A stretch of DNA of 64,000 nucleotides, taken from the NCBI RefSeq assembly GCF_900110245.1, contig NZ_FOCZ01000001.1, positions 744,001 through 808,000 of the forward strand, given 5' to 3'. Both the position numbers and the translations under genes were made by a program. The notes beneath the pieces were generated by a model. The model was not told the DNA's origin, ran no database searches, and saw only the letters and a program-made list of their open reading frames with translations. Shown in pieces: positions 27,726-35,568 of this stretch (its first letter is position 1; the number at the start of each line of letters is the position of its first letter). Source of the stretch: Niastella yeongjuensis (GTDB taxonomy: Bacteria; Bacteroidota; Bacteroidia; Chitinophagales; Chitinophagaceae).

Positions 27726-28504
27726 TACTTCCCCATCCACTTTTTAAAATCGGTCACTTTTTCGCGGCTAACAATGGCCTCTTTATCCACAGCCGGTTTC
27801 AGGTTCAATAATAGGCGATTGCCAAAATAATCGTGAATTTGATCTATACTGTTTACCGCTACATAAAACGCACGGCTAATGCGAAAAAATTGATCCGGAT
27901 CGAGCATGTCCTCCAGGTCGTCCATGGTGTAATCAACCACAAACTTGCGATTGTCGGTTGTTTTGAAAAAGTTCAGCCGGCCATCACTGTAGAAATAAGT
28001 GATCTCTTCTACATCGACACTTACCAGTTTCTGGGCATGTTTTACCAAAAAGCGTTTGCGGTATTCTTTGGGTTGCAGTTTTTGTTGCAGCTCTTTCACC
28101 AGGCTTTCCACATTGAGGGAGGGTGCGCTGGTATTATTTCCGTAAAGGGATTTCAACCCTTTCAGTTTTTCCAACGCAGCATGCAGGTCTTCTTTTTGAA
28201 TGGGTTTTAACAGGTAATCCACACTGTTCACCTTAAATGCTTTTAACGCGTATTCGTCGTATGAGGTAGTGAATATAACGGTGCTTTTAACTTCCACTTT
28301 ATCGAAGATCTCGAAGCTTTGTCCATCGGCCAGTTCAATATCCATCAATATGAGGTCGGGCGATGGGTTCTGCTGCAGCCAGCTAACTGAACTCCTGATA
28401 CTATCGGCTACTCCTACCACCTCTGCGGTGGCGTCAACACTGGCTAAGGTCTTTTGCAACTTTCTAACCGCCAGTTCTTCGTCTTCAATAATAAGTACTT
28501 TCAT
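27725..28504 (-). CDS. LytTR-family response regulator
   Basis: 259 residues from the ATG at 28502-28504 (MKVLIIEDEE); a longer frame adds 17 unlikely residues. The receiver domain has Glu7/Asp8/Glu9, phospho-acceptor Asp55 ('LILMDIELAD') and Lys in 'VDYLLKPI'. A linker leads to a LytTR DNA-binding domain (about 155-257, 'RFLVKHAQKLVSVDVEEITYFYSDGRL', 'FRISRAFYVAVNSI'). It is 115 bases downstream of the LytS-type kinase gene on the same strand, forming one unit. It may also answer to the convergent propeller sensor, which could be a signalling adaptor. Confidence 0.93.
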   Translation of the reverse strand: MKVLIIEDEELAVRKLQKTLASVDATAEVVGVADSIRSSVSWLQQNPSPDLILMDIELADGQSFEIFDKVEVKSTVIFTTSYDEYALKAFKVNSVDYLLKPIQKEDLHAALEKLKGLKSLYGNNTSAPSLNVESLVKELQQKLQPKEYRKRFLVKHAQKLVSVDVEEITYFYSDGRLNFFKTTDNRKFVVDYTMDDLEDMLDPDQFFRISRAFYVAVNSIDQIHDYFGNRLLLNLKPAVDKEAIVSREKVTDFKKWMGK

Positions 28505-28619
28505 GTGTCCGTGGATTTTGTGGTATACCTGCAAATTACAAATAGCCCGCTGCATTGCGGGTCAGCCGGGAATGAATTGCCAAAACCGGGGATGAATTGT
28601 GTTTTTTAGGGATGGGGAA

Positions 28620-29681
28620 TTATGGATGAATCAGTGGGACAACCACAGCAAATTCCTTCCCGTCGTCCCGAACGGTAATATCTTCCTGTTTCATTAACCG
28701 GTATTTTTTGACGATGTTGCTCAGTCCCACCTTGTTAGAAGCGACCATCCTGTCTTTTCGCTGCAGGTTATTGCTTACAATCAGGCGGCCGCTGTTGGTG
28801 GTCAGGATCATGATCTGTAATGGATTGTCTTTCAGGATCATGTTGTGTTTTACGGCATTTTCAACCAGCATTTGCAGGGTAAGTGAGGGCAACTGCCAGG
28901 TGAGGTAACGTTCCTCGATGGTGATCTTCAAATTGAGGCCATCGCCATACCTGGTTTTCAGCAAATGGAAATAGGAATGGATAAAATCCATTTCAGCCTG
29001 CAGGGTGGCCAGGCCGTCTTCGTTGGTACGCAACAGGTACCTGTATACCTTGCTCATTTCGTCAAGGAATTTCTCGGCTTTTTCGGGGTCATCGCTGATG
29101 AGGGAAGAAAGCGAATTCAGGCTGTTGAACAGGAAGTGTGGGTTTACCTGGCCTTTTAGTCCTTCAAGCTGGCTTTGTAGGTTTTCTTTTTTCAATTGCT
29201 CCGCCTCATCTACCACTTCCCGCCAGCGCTCAAAAAAAGCAGCGCCTTCGTTCAAGCTGGTAGCCATGATATTACAAAAGGCGCCCACGATCAGCGTCCA
29301 GATGTATTTATTCAGGTTTATCTGGTAGCCCATGAAACCAATATAATCGTAGCCCCAGAAAATGATGCTTAGGGCGGCAATCATAATGGTAATGTAAATG
29401 CCCAGGCCTATGGCTATGCGTTTAAAGGATTGGCTGTATTTGGGAAAGCGGTTTCTTAACATGGTAGCCACCATTCCGCAGCACACATAAACCAGGGTGA
29501 TAACAGCCAGGGTCACTCCTGTTGGTATCAGAAAATTCCGAAGTGAAGAAAAATACTGCGTACCAAATAACACAAAGTTCAGTAAAACAGCAAAGGGTGG
29601 CATCAAAAGCACAGCTATCACCCATTCCTTTCTGGAGTACGACAATGGTTTTATATCGTCGGCATATGCCTCCATTCCCAT
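28620..29681 (-). CDS. LytS/YehU-type sensor histidine kinase
   Basis: 353 residues with four hydrophobic segments (about 20-45, 48-72, 85-110 and 120-145) and a short coiled coil. The His_kinase domain (PF06580 type) has the phospho-acceptor motif 'NPHFLFNSLNSL', and HATPase_c has 'LVENAVKHNM'. No extracytoplasmic domain is visible, so the membrane segments themselves probably sense. It is the partner of the downstream LytTR regulator. The start is at the first of two nearby Met codons (the second is at codon 3). Confidence 0.93.
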   Translation of the reverse strand: MGMEAYADDIKPLSYSRKEWVIAVLLMPPFAVLLNFVLFGTQYFSSLRNFLIPTGVTLAVITLVYVCCGMVATMLRNRFPKYSQSFKRIAIGLGIYITIMIAALSIIFWGYDYIGFMGYQINLNKYIWTLIVGAFCNIMATSLNEGAAFFERWREVVDEAEQLKKENLQSQLEGLKGQVNPHFLFNSLNSLSSLISDDPEKAEKFLDEMSKVYRYLLRTNEDGLATLQAEMDFIHSYFHLLKTRYGDGLNLKITIEERYLTWQLPSLTLQMLVENAVKHNMILKDNPLQIMILTTNSGRLIVSNNLQRKDRMVASNKVGLSNIVKKYRLMKQEDITVRDDGKEFAVVVPLIHP

Positions 29682-29961
29682 CAGTTTGCAATTAAATTAC
29701 AATTGTTTTGTACCTGGTTTAATGATGTGCGCATCAATTGACGGTTTCGCCGATGAACTGATCCAACGGCCGGGTGGGTTGTAGATTTAGGAACAAATTT
29801 ATCGTAAAAGGCAATAGACCAGACTGCAGACATTGGTCAATAAAAGAAAAGGTTACAAGTTTCAGGTTGCAAGGGCAAAACTTAAGTAAAAGCCCTGGAA
29901 CCTGTAACTTGCAACCTGAAACTGCTTCTTTGCCTCCATTCGTCTAAATACCAGCCCTTTT
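29682..29961. repeat. Intergenic inverted 7-bp iteron element
   Basis: The region contains a 16-base perfect inverted repeat (29858-29873 with 29908-29923) whose arms are made of 7-bp units (GGTTACA/AGTTTCA/GGTTGCA and TGTAACT/TGCAACC/TGAAACT), with an inner GGGC/GCCC pair. The rest shows no gene. Confidence 0.6.
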
Positions 29962-30684
29962 CTACTCTTTCATCTTTCCAGATTTCTTTAAATACCTCAC
30001 AAATAAATAGGCAAATCCCAACAGGGGTAAAATAATTGCCAGTAAGGTATTTCGAAGCCCGGCATCGTAATGGGTAAGCTCAGGATACCTAAACAATAAT
30101 ATAAGAGTAATACCGCTGAGCCAGATGTATTGGGTATTGTATTCTTTCAGCACCCAGCGCTTCCATTTAAACTGCATGCTGTGGAAGGTAGCCGATAATC
30201 CATTCAGGCTCGGCACCCAGCGGTTTACAGTGGCGGCATACTGATCATATTTTACACTGAATTTGCTTCGCAGAAAATTTTCCTCGGCCAGTACGATGGC
30301 CTGGTATACAAAAAGAAAAAAGGGTATAAATACCGCTACATACAACAGGGAGTTCGACAATACGCCCACTCCGCACAACATCAAAATATTTCCCACATAC
30401 AGGGGGTTGCGGCAATGGTTGAAAATACCACTGGTCACCAGGTCTTCGGCATATACTTTTCCTTCTTTACCGCCCCGGATAATATAAGCCAGGCCAATGG
30501 TAGCGCCCCTGATCAGCTGGCCGCTAACGGTAATGATCAATCCAATTAATACAGGTAAGATATAATAGTTCTCACCAAACACTGCAGGTGAAAAAAGCGG
30601 GGTAGAGGGAATAAAAAGCGCTACGTACAGAAACATGAATAAAAAGTTCCTGTATCGGAAAAAGAAATTGCCGATCGAGATCAT
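29962..30684 (-). CDS. Isoprenylcysteine/phospholipid methyltransferase-like membrane protein
   Basis: 240 residues, polytopic. The C-terminal half of the catalytic core shows the ICMT/PEMT signature: 'VTSGIFNHCRNPLYVGNILMLCG' (cf. RHPxYxG) and 'EENFLRSKFSVKYDQYAATVNRWVP' (the EE...Y...V.RW/R.P motif). A SAM-dependent methyl transfer onto a membrane-linked substrate is therefore likely. It starts 15 bases after the cmoA stop on the same strand, so the two form an operon. Substrate unknown. Confidence 0.8.
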   Translation of the reverse strand: MISIGNFFFRYRNFLFMFLYVALFIPSTPLFSPAVFGENYYILPVLIGLIITVSGQLIRGATIGLAYIIRGGKEGKVYAEDLVTSGIFNHCRNPLYVGNILMLCGVGVLSNSLLYVAVFIPFFLFVYQAIVLAEENFLRSKFSVKYDQYAATVNRWVPSLNGLSATFHSMQFKWKRWVLKEYNTQYIWLSGITLILLFRYPELTHYDAGLRNTLLAIILPLLGFAYLFVRYLKKSGKMKE

Positions 30685-30699
30685 TCTTATGTATTGCGT

Positions 30700-31425
30700 T
30701 TAGTTTTTTACGGCGATGATGCCTGAGAAGTTATACCATTTGAAAAATATTTCACAATGCGAAAAACCAGCTTCCCGCAGCATCAATATGTTTTCGCTTA
30801 GTTTATAGGGGATCAACACATTTTCAAGCGCTTCCCGCTTTTGCGATATTTCCATTTCGCTGTAATGCTGCCGCCTTTTGTAATTGTAGTAGTAGTCGAT
30901 AAAATCGCGGTTAAAACTGCTCTCTTCTGCCAGTATTTTTTCCACTATGATCAGTACGCCATTGGTAACAAGACCATCTGCGATTGTTTTCAATAATCTT
31001 TCGCGGTAAAGCGGCCGTACAAACTGAAGGGTTAAACAAAGGTTCACCACAGATGCATTGTTGATCTCAATGCCTTTATTCAAATCCCCAACTATCAGAT
31101 CATAGGGTCTGCTGATTCCGGCGTCATCGAGTTTTGACTTGCATTTCTGCAGCATCTCCGGAGAATCATCGATGCCAACAAACCGGATGTCTTTTGAGAT
31201 CGTTTCATCCATCAGCAAAAATGAGGTACCTGTTGAACAACCGAGATCGTATACATTGGTTCCATCAAGTGCGTGATTGGCGGCCAATTCAGCAATCATA
31301 CGTTGCATTTCGCCATAATAGGGAACCGAGCGGTTCACCATGTCGTCAAATACATCGGCCACTTTTTTACTAAACTTAAAGTCGGCCGGTAATGTCTGTT
31401 CCTTAAAGACTTCGTCTTTTAGCAT
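30700..31425 (-). CDS. cmoA: CmoA-like carboxy-SAM synthase
   Basis: 241 residues, Rossmann-fold SAM enzyme. It shares the family landmarks of E. coli CmoA: 'VFDDMVNRSVPYYGEM', the SAM-binding 'VYDLGCSTGTS', 'IDDSPEMLQKC', 'LTLQFV', and 'YSEMEISQKREALENV', which contains the Arg that binds the prephenate-derived carboxylate. CmoA makes carboxy-SAM, used by CmoB to modify U34 of tRNA. No cmoB lies next to it. Instead it is coupled to a membrane methyltransferase gene, so a different use of carboxy-SAM cannot be excluded. Confidence 0.85.
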   Translation of the reverse strand: MLKDEVFKEQTLPADFKFSKKVADVFDDMVNRSVPYYGEMQRMIAELAANHALDGTNVYDLGCSTGTSFLLMDETISKDIRFVGIDDSPEMLQKCKSKLDDAGISRPYDLIVGDLNKGIEINNASVVNLCLTLQFVRPLYRERLLKTIADGLVTNGVLIIVEKILAEESSFNRDFIDYYYNYKRRQHYSEMEISQKREALENVLIPYKLSENILMLREAGFSHCEIFFKWYNFSGIIAVKN

Positions 31426-31860
31426 TGATCTGGTTTCTTTGGTTTCTTAATGATAGTTTATAGTTGGACGGCAATCAGTGCCGGTAATTGCTATTATGTC
31501 ACAAATAATTATACCAGAAAAGCGCTTCAAAACAGGCATTTATTGTACAAATCAGCCTGGCCGGGTCTATCGATTTGCGCCAAATTGATTAACTCGTCTA
31601 TTTAAAACTCGACGCGATATATCCTGAAATAGACAAAATGGCAAATTGTGTAGACAGAACAAGATATTACAATGTATAATGGATCAAAGCGTAGTTGCTA
31701 TTTATTAATGAGATTTTAAGATAAGCTCACTGCTAAAGCCGGTCGTATTTTTCGCACTTTTTAGACACCGGTCACTGTTAGTAAAATAAGTAGTCTAAGG
31801 GTATGCCACTAAATCAAAATAAGTTTAATACAAACCCGGCCCAATTAAACAGGCAATTGG

Positions 31861-31891
31861 TTTGAAATAGGGGATGGCCGTAGCATCTTTG
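31861..31891 (+). promoter_or_regulatory. Promoter for the small RNA
   Basis: TTTG (31861-31864), exactly 19 bases, then CATCTTTG (31884-31891), one mismatch from TAnnTTTG. Expected transcription start is about 31896-31898. Confidence 0.6.
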
Positions 31892-31896
31892 TATCG

Positions 31897-32088
31897 TTAA
31901 CTGTTAACGAAATCCATTATTCCGAAAAGAACCAGTAAGTACTCTTTGAAAGCTATCAGGGTCCAATAGGTGAAAAACCATCTGTCCAAAATCCGTGAAA
32001 AGTCTGTCCAATCCTGAAAGACCAATTGTTTACCAAGGATCTCCTTAATTAATTATCCTCCCCGGCTGAGCCGAGGGAGGTTTTTTTA
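31897..32088 (+). ncRNA. Candidate small RNA, about 190 nt
   Basis: A stand-alone transcription unit with a well-spaced promoter and a strong terminator but no ATG in any plus-strand frame between them. It begins with an inverted pair of GTTAAC hexamers (31895-31909). It also contains an imperfect tandem direct repeat of about 20 bases (31982-32002 and 32004-32023, sharing CTGTCCA..ATCC.TGAAA). It ends in an intrinsic terminator. No plus-strand gene follows (the next genes are on the minus strand), so it is not a leader or riboswitch. The size is compatible with 6S or another global RNA, but I cannot assign it. Confidence 0.55.
32057..32087 (+). terminator. Terminator of the small RNA
   Basis: Stem CCTCCC (32057-32062) with GGGAGG (32075-32080), extended inside by GGC/GCC, followed by T7. 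Confidence 0.8.
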
Positions 32089-32101
32089 TGTGTTATCCCG
32101 T

Positions 32102-32141
32102 GTCAACCTGTTAAATGGTTAACTCGTCAACTGATCAACCC
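32102..32141. repeat. 8-bp iteron array (5 units)
   Basis: GTCAACCT, GTTAAATG, GTTAACTC, GTCAACTG, ATCAACCC without spacers. The last unit overlaps the recX stop codon (32135-32137). Confidence 0.65.
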
Positions 32142-32620
32142 TCCTTCAACTCATTCACCGCCATTCTCACCAGTTCCGGTTCAAATCCCTTTTGCAATAA
32201 ATAATCAGTAGTCTTCGCCATTTTCACAAATCCATTAACGCCTACGCCTGTTACGGTGTCCCATTTTTGCCGGGCGAGTTTATGTAAGGTTTTTTCATAA
32301 TCTTCTGCATCCAGTTCCTTCATGGCCTTGTTTATACAATAGGTGCTTACCTGTTTTTGTATCAGGGCATGTTTTATTTTTACCTTTCCCCATTGCTTCA
32401 TGCGGAATTTGCCGCCGGCAAACTGGATGGCAAAACGTTCTTCGTTCAGGTAATCTTCTTCGATCAACTGAGCGATTGACTCTTCCACCATTTGTTTGCG
32501 TAAGCCGAATGAATATAGTTTTTCTTTCACCTCTGCATGGCAGCGTTCCTGGTAAGCGCAATAATGCCGTAGCTTTTGCAAGGCCTGCTCTTTGCTTAAC
32601 TGCTGCTTTTTTTGAAACAT
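32135..32620 (-). CDS. recX: RecX-family regulator of RecA
   Basis: 161 residues of tandem three-helix RecX repeats ('ALQKLRHYCAYQERCHAEVKEKLYSFG', 'DYLNEERFAIQFAGGKFRMKQWGKVKIKHAL', 'KAMKELDAEDYEKTLHKLARQKW'). RecX modulates RecA filaments during recombination repair. The ATG at 32618-32620 is preferred: it begins one base after the stop of the HtrA-like gene, giving a tight translational coupling. A TTG further upstream would overlap that gene. recA is not in the window. Confidence 0.9.
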   Translation of the reverse strand: MFQKKQQLSKEQALQKLRHYCAYQERCHAEVKEKLYSFGLRKQMVEESIAQLIEEDYLNEERFAIQFAGGKFRMKQWGKVKIKHALIQKQVSTYCINKAMKELDAEDYEKTLHKLARQKWDTVTGVGVNGFVKMAKTTDYLLQKGFEPELVRMAVNELKEG

Positions 32621-32621
32621 A

Positions 32622-33719
32622 TTATTCCTCAATTCTATTCAAACAACCAAAATCATTCTTCAGCAGGTCGTCGTAATAGTCAGCTTTTTTAAACAGGTTT
32701 TCGAAGATTTTTAAACCGCCCTCTTTAGTAATGTCCATATCATACATAATAAACGATAGAACAATGTTCTCGTTCTGGCAACTTAATACCAGGGTGTTGG
32801 TACGGTAGTTTTCCTGCAGCAGGAACTGGTACAGTGGTTTTATTTTCAGGGCATCTGTTGGCAATTGGCATAAATAGGCGTCGCCTACCACAAAGTAATT
32901 TTCAGCATTATAAGTGATCTTTATTTTGGCACTGCCTTCGCGTACTTCCCAGCGGTTTACACCTTCGCGGGAGAGCTTGATGTCTTTCCCCAGTTCCTGT
33001 AAAATATCTTCAATGGTTTTGGCAATACCGGTTGGTACTACTTCCTGCTCGGGCATTTTAGGCAGTGTTACCTCGGTACCGCAGACCGGGCAATATTTTT
33101 CAGAATCGATGTTTTCGGGCAGTACCAGGTAATCGCAACTATGGCAACGGCTGCTGCTGATACCTTTATGCGGCGCATATAATTGCAGGGCCTGGCGCAG
33201 GTAATTTACCGGTAAGGCAAACCCCATATTATCGCCTCCCTGTATTTTGAACGAATTCACGCCAATCACTTCCCCCATGGTATTCACCAGCGGGCCACCG
33301 CTGTTCCCGGGGTTGATGGCCGCATCTATCTGGATGAATTTTAAGCCCCCAAGAATGCGGTCAACTTTTGAAATAACGCCCTGGGTGGCGGAATATTTAA
33401 GCCCATAGGGATGACCGATGGCCAATATTTCATCGCCATCTTTCAAACCTTCATACTGGCCCAGCCGAATTTCAGGAATGTCCACATTAGCAGGTCCCTG
33501 TAAAAAAGCCAGGTCGTGTTTGCGATCCGTATACCAAACGCGGGACAAGGTTTTCTCAAAAGTTTTGCCGGCAATGGTAACCTCGGCATTGTCATGCACC
33601 ACGTGATCGTTGGTTACTATCAGATCGAATTCCTTTACATAAAAGCCGGTACCTGTACCGGTTTGGGTGGAAATTTGTATGATGGCGGTTTGAAACTGGC
33701 CTATTATATCCTGAACCAT
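32622..33719 (-). CDS. HtrA-like serine protease with zinc ribbon and YbjN-like C-terminal domain
   Basis: About 365 residues. The S1C trypsin-like domain has the catalytic triad in 'TNDHVVHD' (His), 'DRKHDLAFL' (Asp) and 'NPGNSGGPL' (Ser). Instead of PDZ domains, a zinc ribbon follows ('CHSCDYLVLPENIDSEKYCPVCG', four Cys). Then comes an alpha/beta domain of about 120 residues resembling YbjN/type-III-chaperone-like folds. No signal peptide is visible, so it is probably cytoplasmic. The ATG at 33717-33719 is chosen; a GTG six codons upstream is possible. It overlaps nothing and is followed directly by recX. Confidence 0.8.
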   Translation of the reverse strand: MVQDIIGQFQTAIIQISTQTGTGTGFYVKEFDLIVTNDHVVHDNAEVTIAGKTFEKTLSRVWYTDRKHDLAFLQGPANVDIPEIRLGQYEGLKDGDEILAIGHPYGLKYSATQGVISKVDRILGGLKFIQIDAAINPGNSGGPLVNTMGEVIGVNSFKIQGGDNMGFALPVNYLRQALQLYAPHKGISSSRCHSCDYLVLPENIDSEKYCPVCGTEVTLPKMPEQEVVPTGIAKTIEDILQELGKDIKLSREGVNRWEVREGSAKIKITYNAENYFVVGDAYLCQLPTDALKIKPLYQFLLQENYRTNTLVLSCQNENIVLSFIMYDMDITKEGGLKIFENLFKKADYYDDLLKNDFGCLNRIEE

Positions 33720-33781
33720 TGATTGAATATTTTGCACCAGCAGGCATTCGGCGCATTGGCCGATACCTGTCTGTTTAAAAA

Positions 33782-35104
33782 TTAGTTTGCGTCGAAATTT
33801 AAGGTAGTGATCTCTGTATTAAAGCTGCTGTTGAATAGTAGCAGGGATTGGAATTGCAGCCTGTCTACATTAAACACCAGGTGGGGGTACTTCGCCTGCC
33901 AGGTTTCCATGATCTGCATAATTCGTTCGTTTATACGCTCCCGGTCAAACTGACCCGACTGGGCATCATAATAAGGAACGCTAAATCCCAGCCCTTCAAA
34001 ATACGAGCGATAATTGATCTGCATATATAACAATACCAGATCGCTGAGGGGTTTGGGCAAACTGTATGAATACTGGCTGAACGTAAGGGCGTACTCCATT
34101 ACATTATTGCCAATAAGCGTATAATCGTTATCGCGGTACCAGATCACATTTTGCGCCGCCTTATTAATGGCATCCACAACGGTAGTGTGATGTTGCGGCA
34201 GCACCATAGAGAATGTATGTTTTAAACGGAACAGGTAGGGATATACCTCTTCTTTTGTTTTACTGAGCAGTTTTTTAAACCCTTCGATCATGCCCTTGTT
34301 GCGCTCCTCTGTACTTTTTTCTTCTTTGCGGAAATAGATCTCCACGATCTTTTCCAGCTCGATCAATAATTTACCATCGGGGCAGATCAAAAAATCGATG
34401 CGGAAGGCAAGCGCCAGTAACAGATAAGCAATTCCACCGGCAAATTTATCGGCCTCCAGGGTGGCTGCATAGTCAAGCGTTTCCTTGATCCAGGTGAGCA
34501 TGAAATGGTATTTCACCTCTTTTTCTGTATCGGGAATGCCAATTATATGTTCGGTATCTATCGTTTGCAGGGCAGCAAATTCCTGTACCAGCAGGTCATC
34601 GAGTTTATCAGCTTTAATGGCCATTTCCTTTAAACCGTAATACAGTCTGTTGGGATTGGCGGCACTTATATCGCTGTCGAACCGCATGCACAGGCGGTCA
34701 TTATCCAGGGCAAACCGGCTGTAATAAAGGTTGAAGTTCATATCCAGCAGGCGGCGCATAACCGGTATGCTGGCCTGTGGCATTCTGGCCAGGGTAATTT
34801 CGGCTTTGAGGCCTTCCCGGTCAAATTCGCCTCTAACGATCTTGGAGCCCTGGTATAACTGAAAGGTGCCACGATCGTTATTTCGGTTCAGGATAACATT
34901 ACCTACCTTATCGTCGGCCAGGTAGTCGAAAAATGCGGCAATGCTATCATAATAAGATTGTTGTTTGAAAAGATCGTCGGCCTCAGTCCAACGGCGCACT
35001 TTTTCAACCGTTTTATTATTGTCGGAATAGCGGCCAAAAGGGATGTCTGGTTGAAGTGCCTGGTCCGGACTTTTTTTACCACGTCCGAATAATTTGTCAA
35101 ACAT
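33782..35104 (-). CDS. Hypothetical 440-residue protein
   Basis: Large soluble protein, family not firmly recognised. The segment about 55-165 ('GTFQLYQGSKIVRGEFDREGLKAEITLARM', 'RRLLDMNFNLYYSRFALDNDRLCMRFD') resembles a YbjN/CesT-like chaperone fold, followed by a mostly helical region. It is 44 bases upstream of the HtrA-like gene, which has a similar domain at its C terminus, so the two proteins probably work together (inference). There is no signal peptide or membrane segment. Confidence 0.6.
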   Translation of the reverse strand: MFDKLFGRGKKSPDQALQPDIPFGRYSDNNKTVEKVRRWTEADDLFKQQSYYDSIAAFFDYLADDKVGNVILNRNNDRGTFQLYQGSKIVRGEFDREGLKAEITLARMPQASIPVMRRLLDMNFNLYYSRFALDNDRLCMRFDSDISAANPNRLYYGLKEMAIKADKLDDLLVQEFAALQTIDTEHIIGIPDTEKEVKYHFMLTWIKETLDYAATLEADKFAGGIAYLLLALAFRIDFLICPDGKLLIELEKIVEIYFRKEEKSTEERNKGMIEGFKKLLSKTKEEVYPYLFRLKHTFSMVLPQHHTTVVDAINKAAQNVIWYRDNDYTLIGNNVMEYALTFSQYSYSLPKPLSDLVLLYMQINYRSYFEGLGFSVPYYDAQSGQFDRERINERIMQIMETWQAKYPHLVFNVDRLQFQSLLLFNSSFNTEITTLNFDAN

Positions 35105-35568
35105 ATAAGGTTATGTCGTTTTAATTGCAAGATCGGGAACCTATATAAACAGTATATGACTAATAAAATTGCTGTCTATTTAACTTTTAATCAGCGGTTC
35201 TGAAAAATACCCAATACCGCTTACTCCTTAATGCTCAATGGGTAACGCTAAAAGACATGTTCAGCAAATTGCTGTACAGGAACGAAAACCCGCCTTTATG
35301 ATATTATGTGGGAAAGCCACCTTAACCAAGCCTGCCGTTTACTGCTTGAATGGACCGTTTTGTTGTAAAACGGAGTAACGGCCTGCTGATCATTGCTACG
35401 GTTCGGGAAGTGGTATTCATTGAAATCAGCAACCGGAACACATTTCAGGTGCCGGTATTTCAATACCGCTGGCAGGCAAGATAGCGTATTTGTGGATTTC
35501 GTGTTTTAAAAAAAGCGGGTAAATTATTCAGTCATAACCCTATATTTGCTCAAATCTTAATCAGTTAT
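35105..35568. other. Intergenic region upstream of dnaN
   Basis: 464 bases between divergent genes. A 44-codon plus-strand frame (35350-35484, MDRFVVKRSNG...) has protein-like composition, but no promoter or homologue is recognised, so it stays uncalled. The right end holds the dnaN -7 box. Confidence 0.5.
35541..35548 (+). promoter_or_regulatory. -7 promoter element of dnaN (TATATTTG)
   Basis: Exact TAnnTTTG match 20 bases before the dnaN ATG. The -33 element is unclear. Confidence 0.6.

Larger units (their letters stand above)
31426..32134. other. Long intergenic region holding a small RNA candidate
   Basis: 709 bases between two minus-strand genes. The left 430 bases show no gene, only scattered weak inverted repeats (for example CGTCTATTT/AAATAGAC near 31600-31640). 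The right part (31861-32088) holds the plus-strand RNA unit described separately, and 32102-32141 an 8-bp iteron array. Confidence 0.6.

Noticed and set aside
35350-35484. 44-codon plus-strand frame upstream of dnaN
   Set aside because: Protein-like in part but without promoter, terminator or recognised family; only noted in the intergenic entry.
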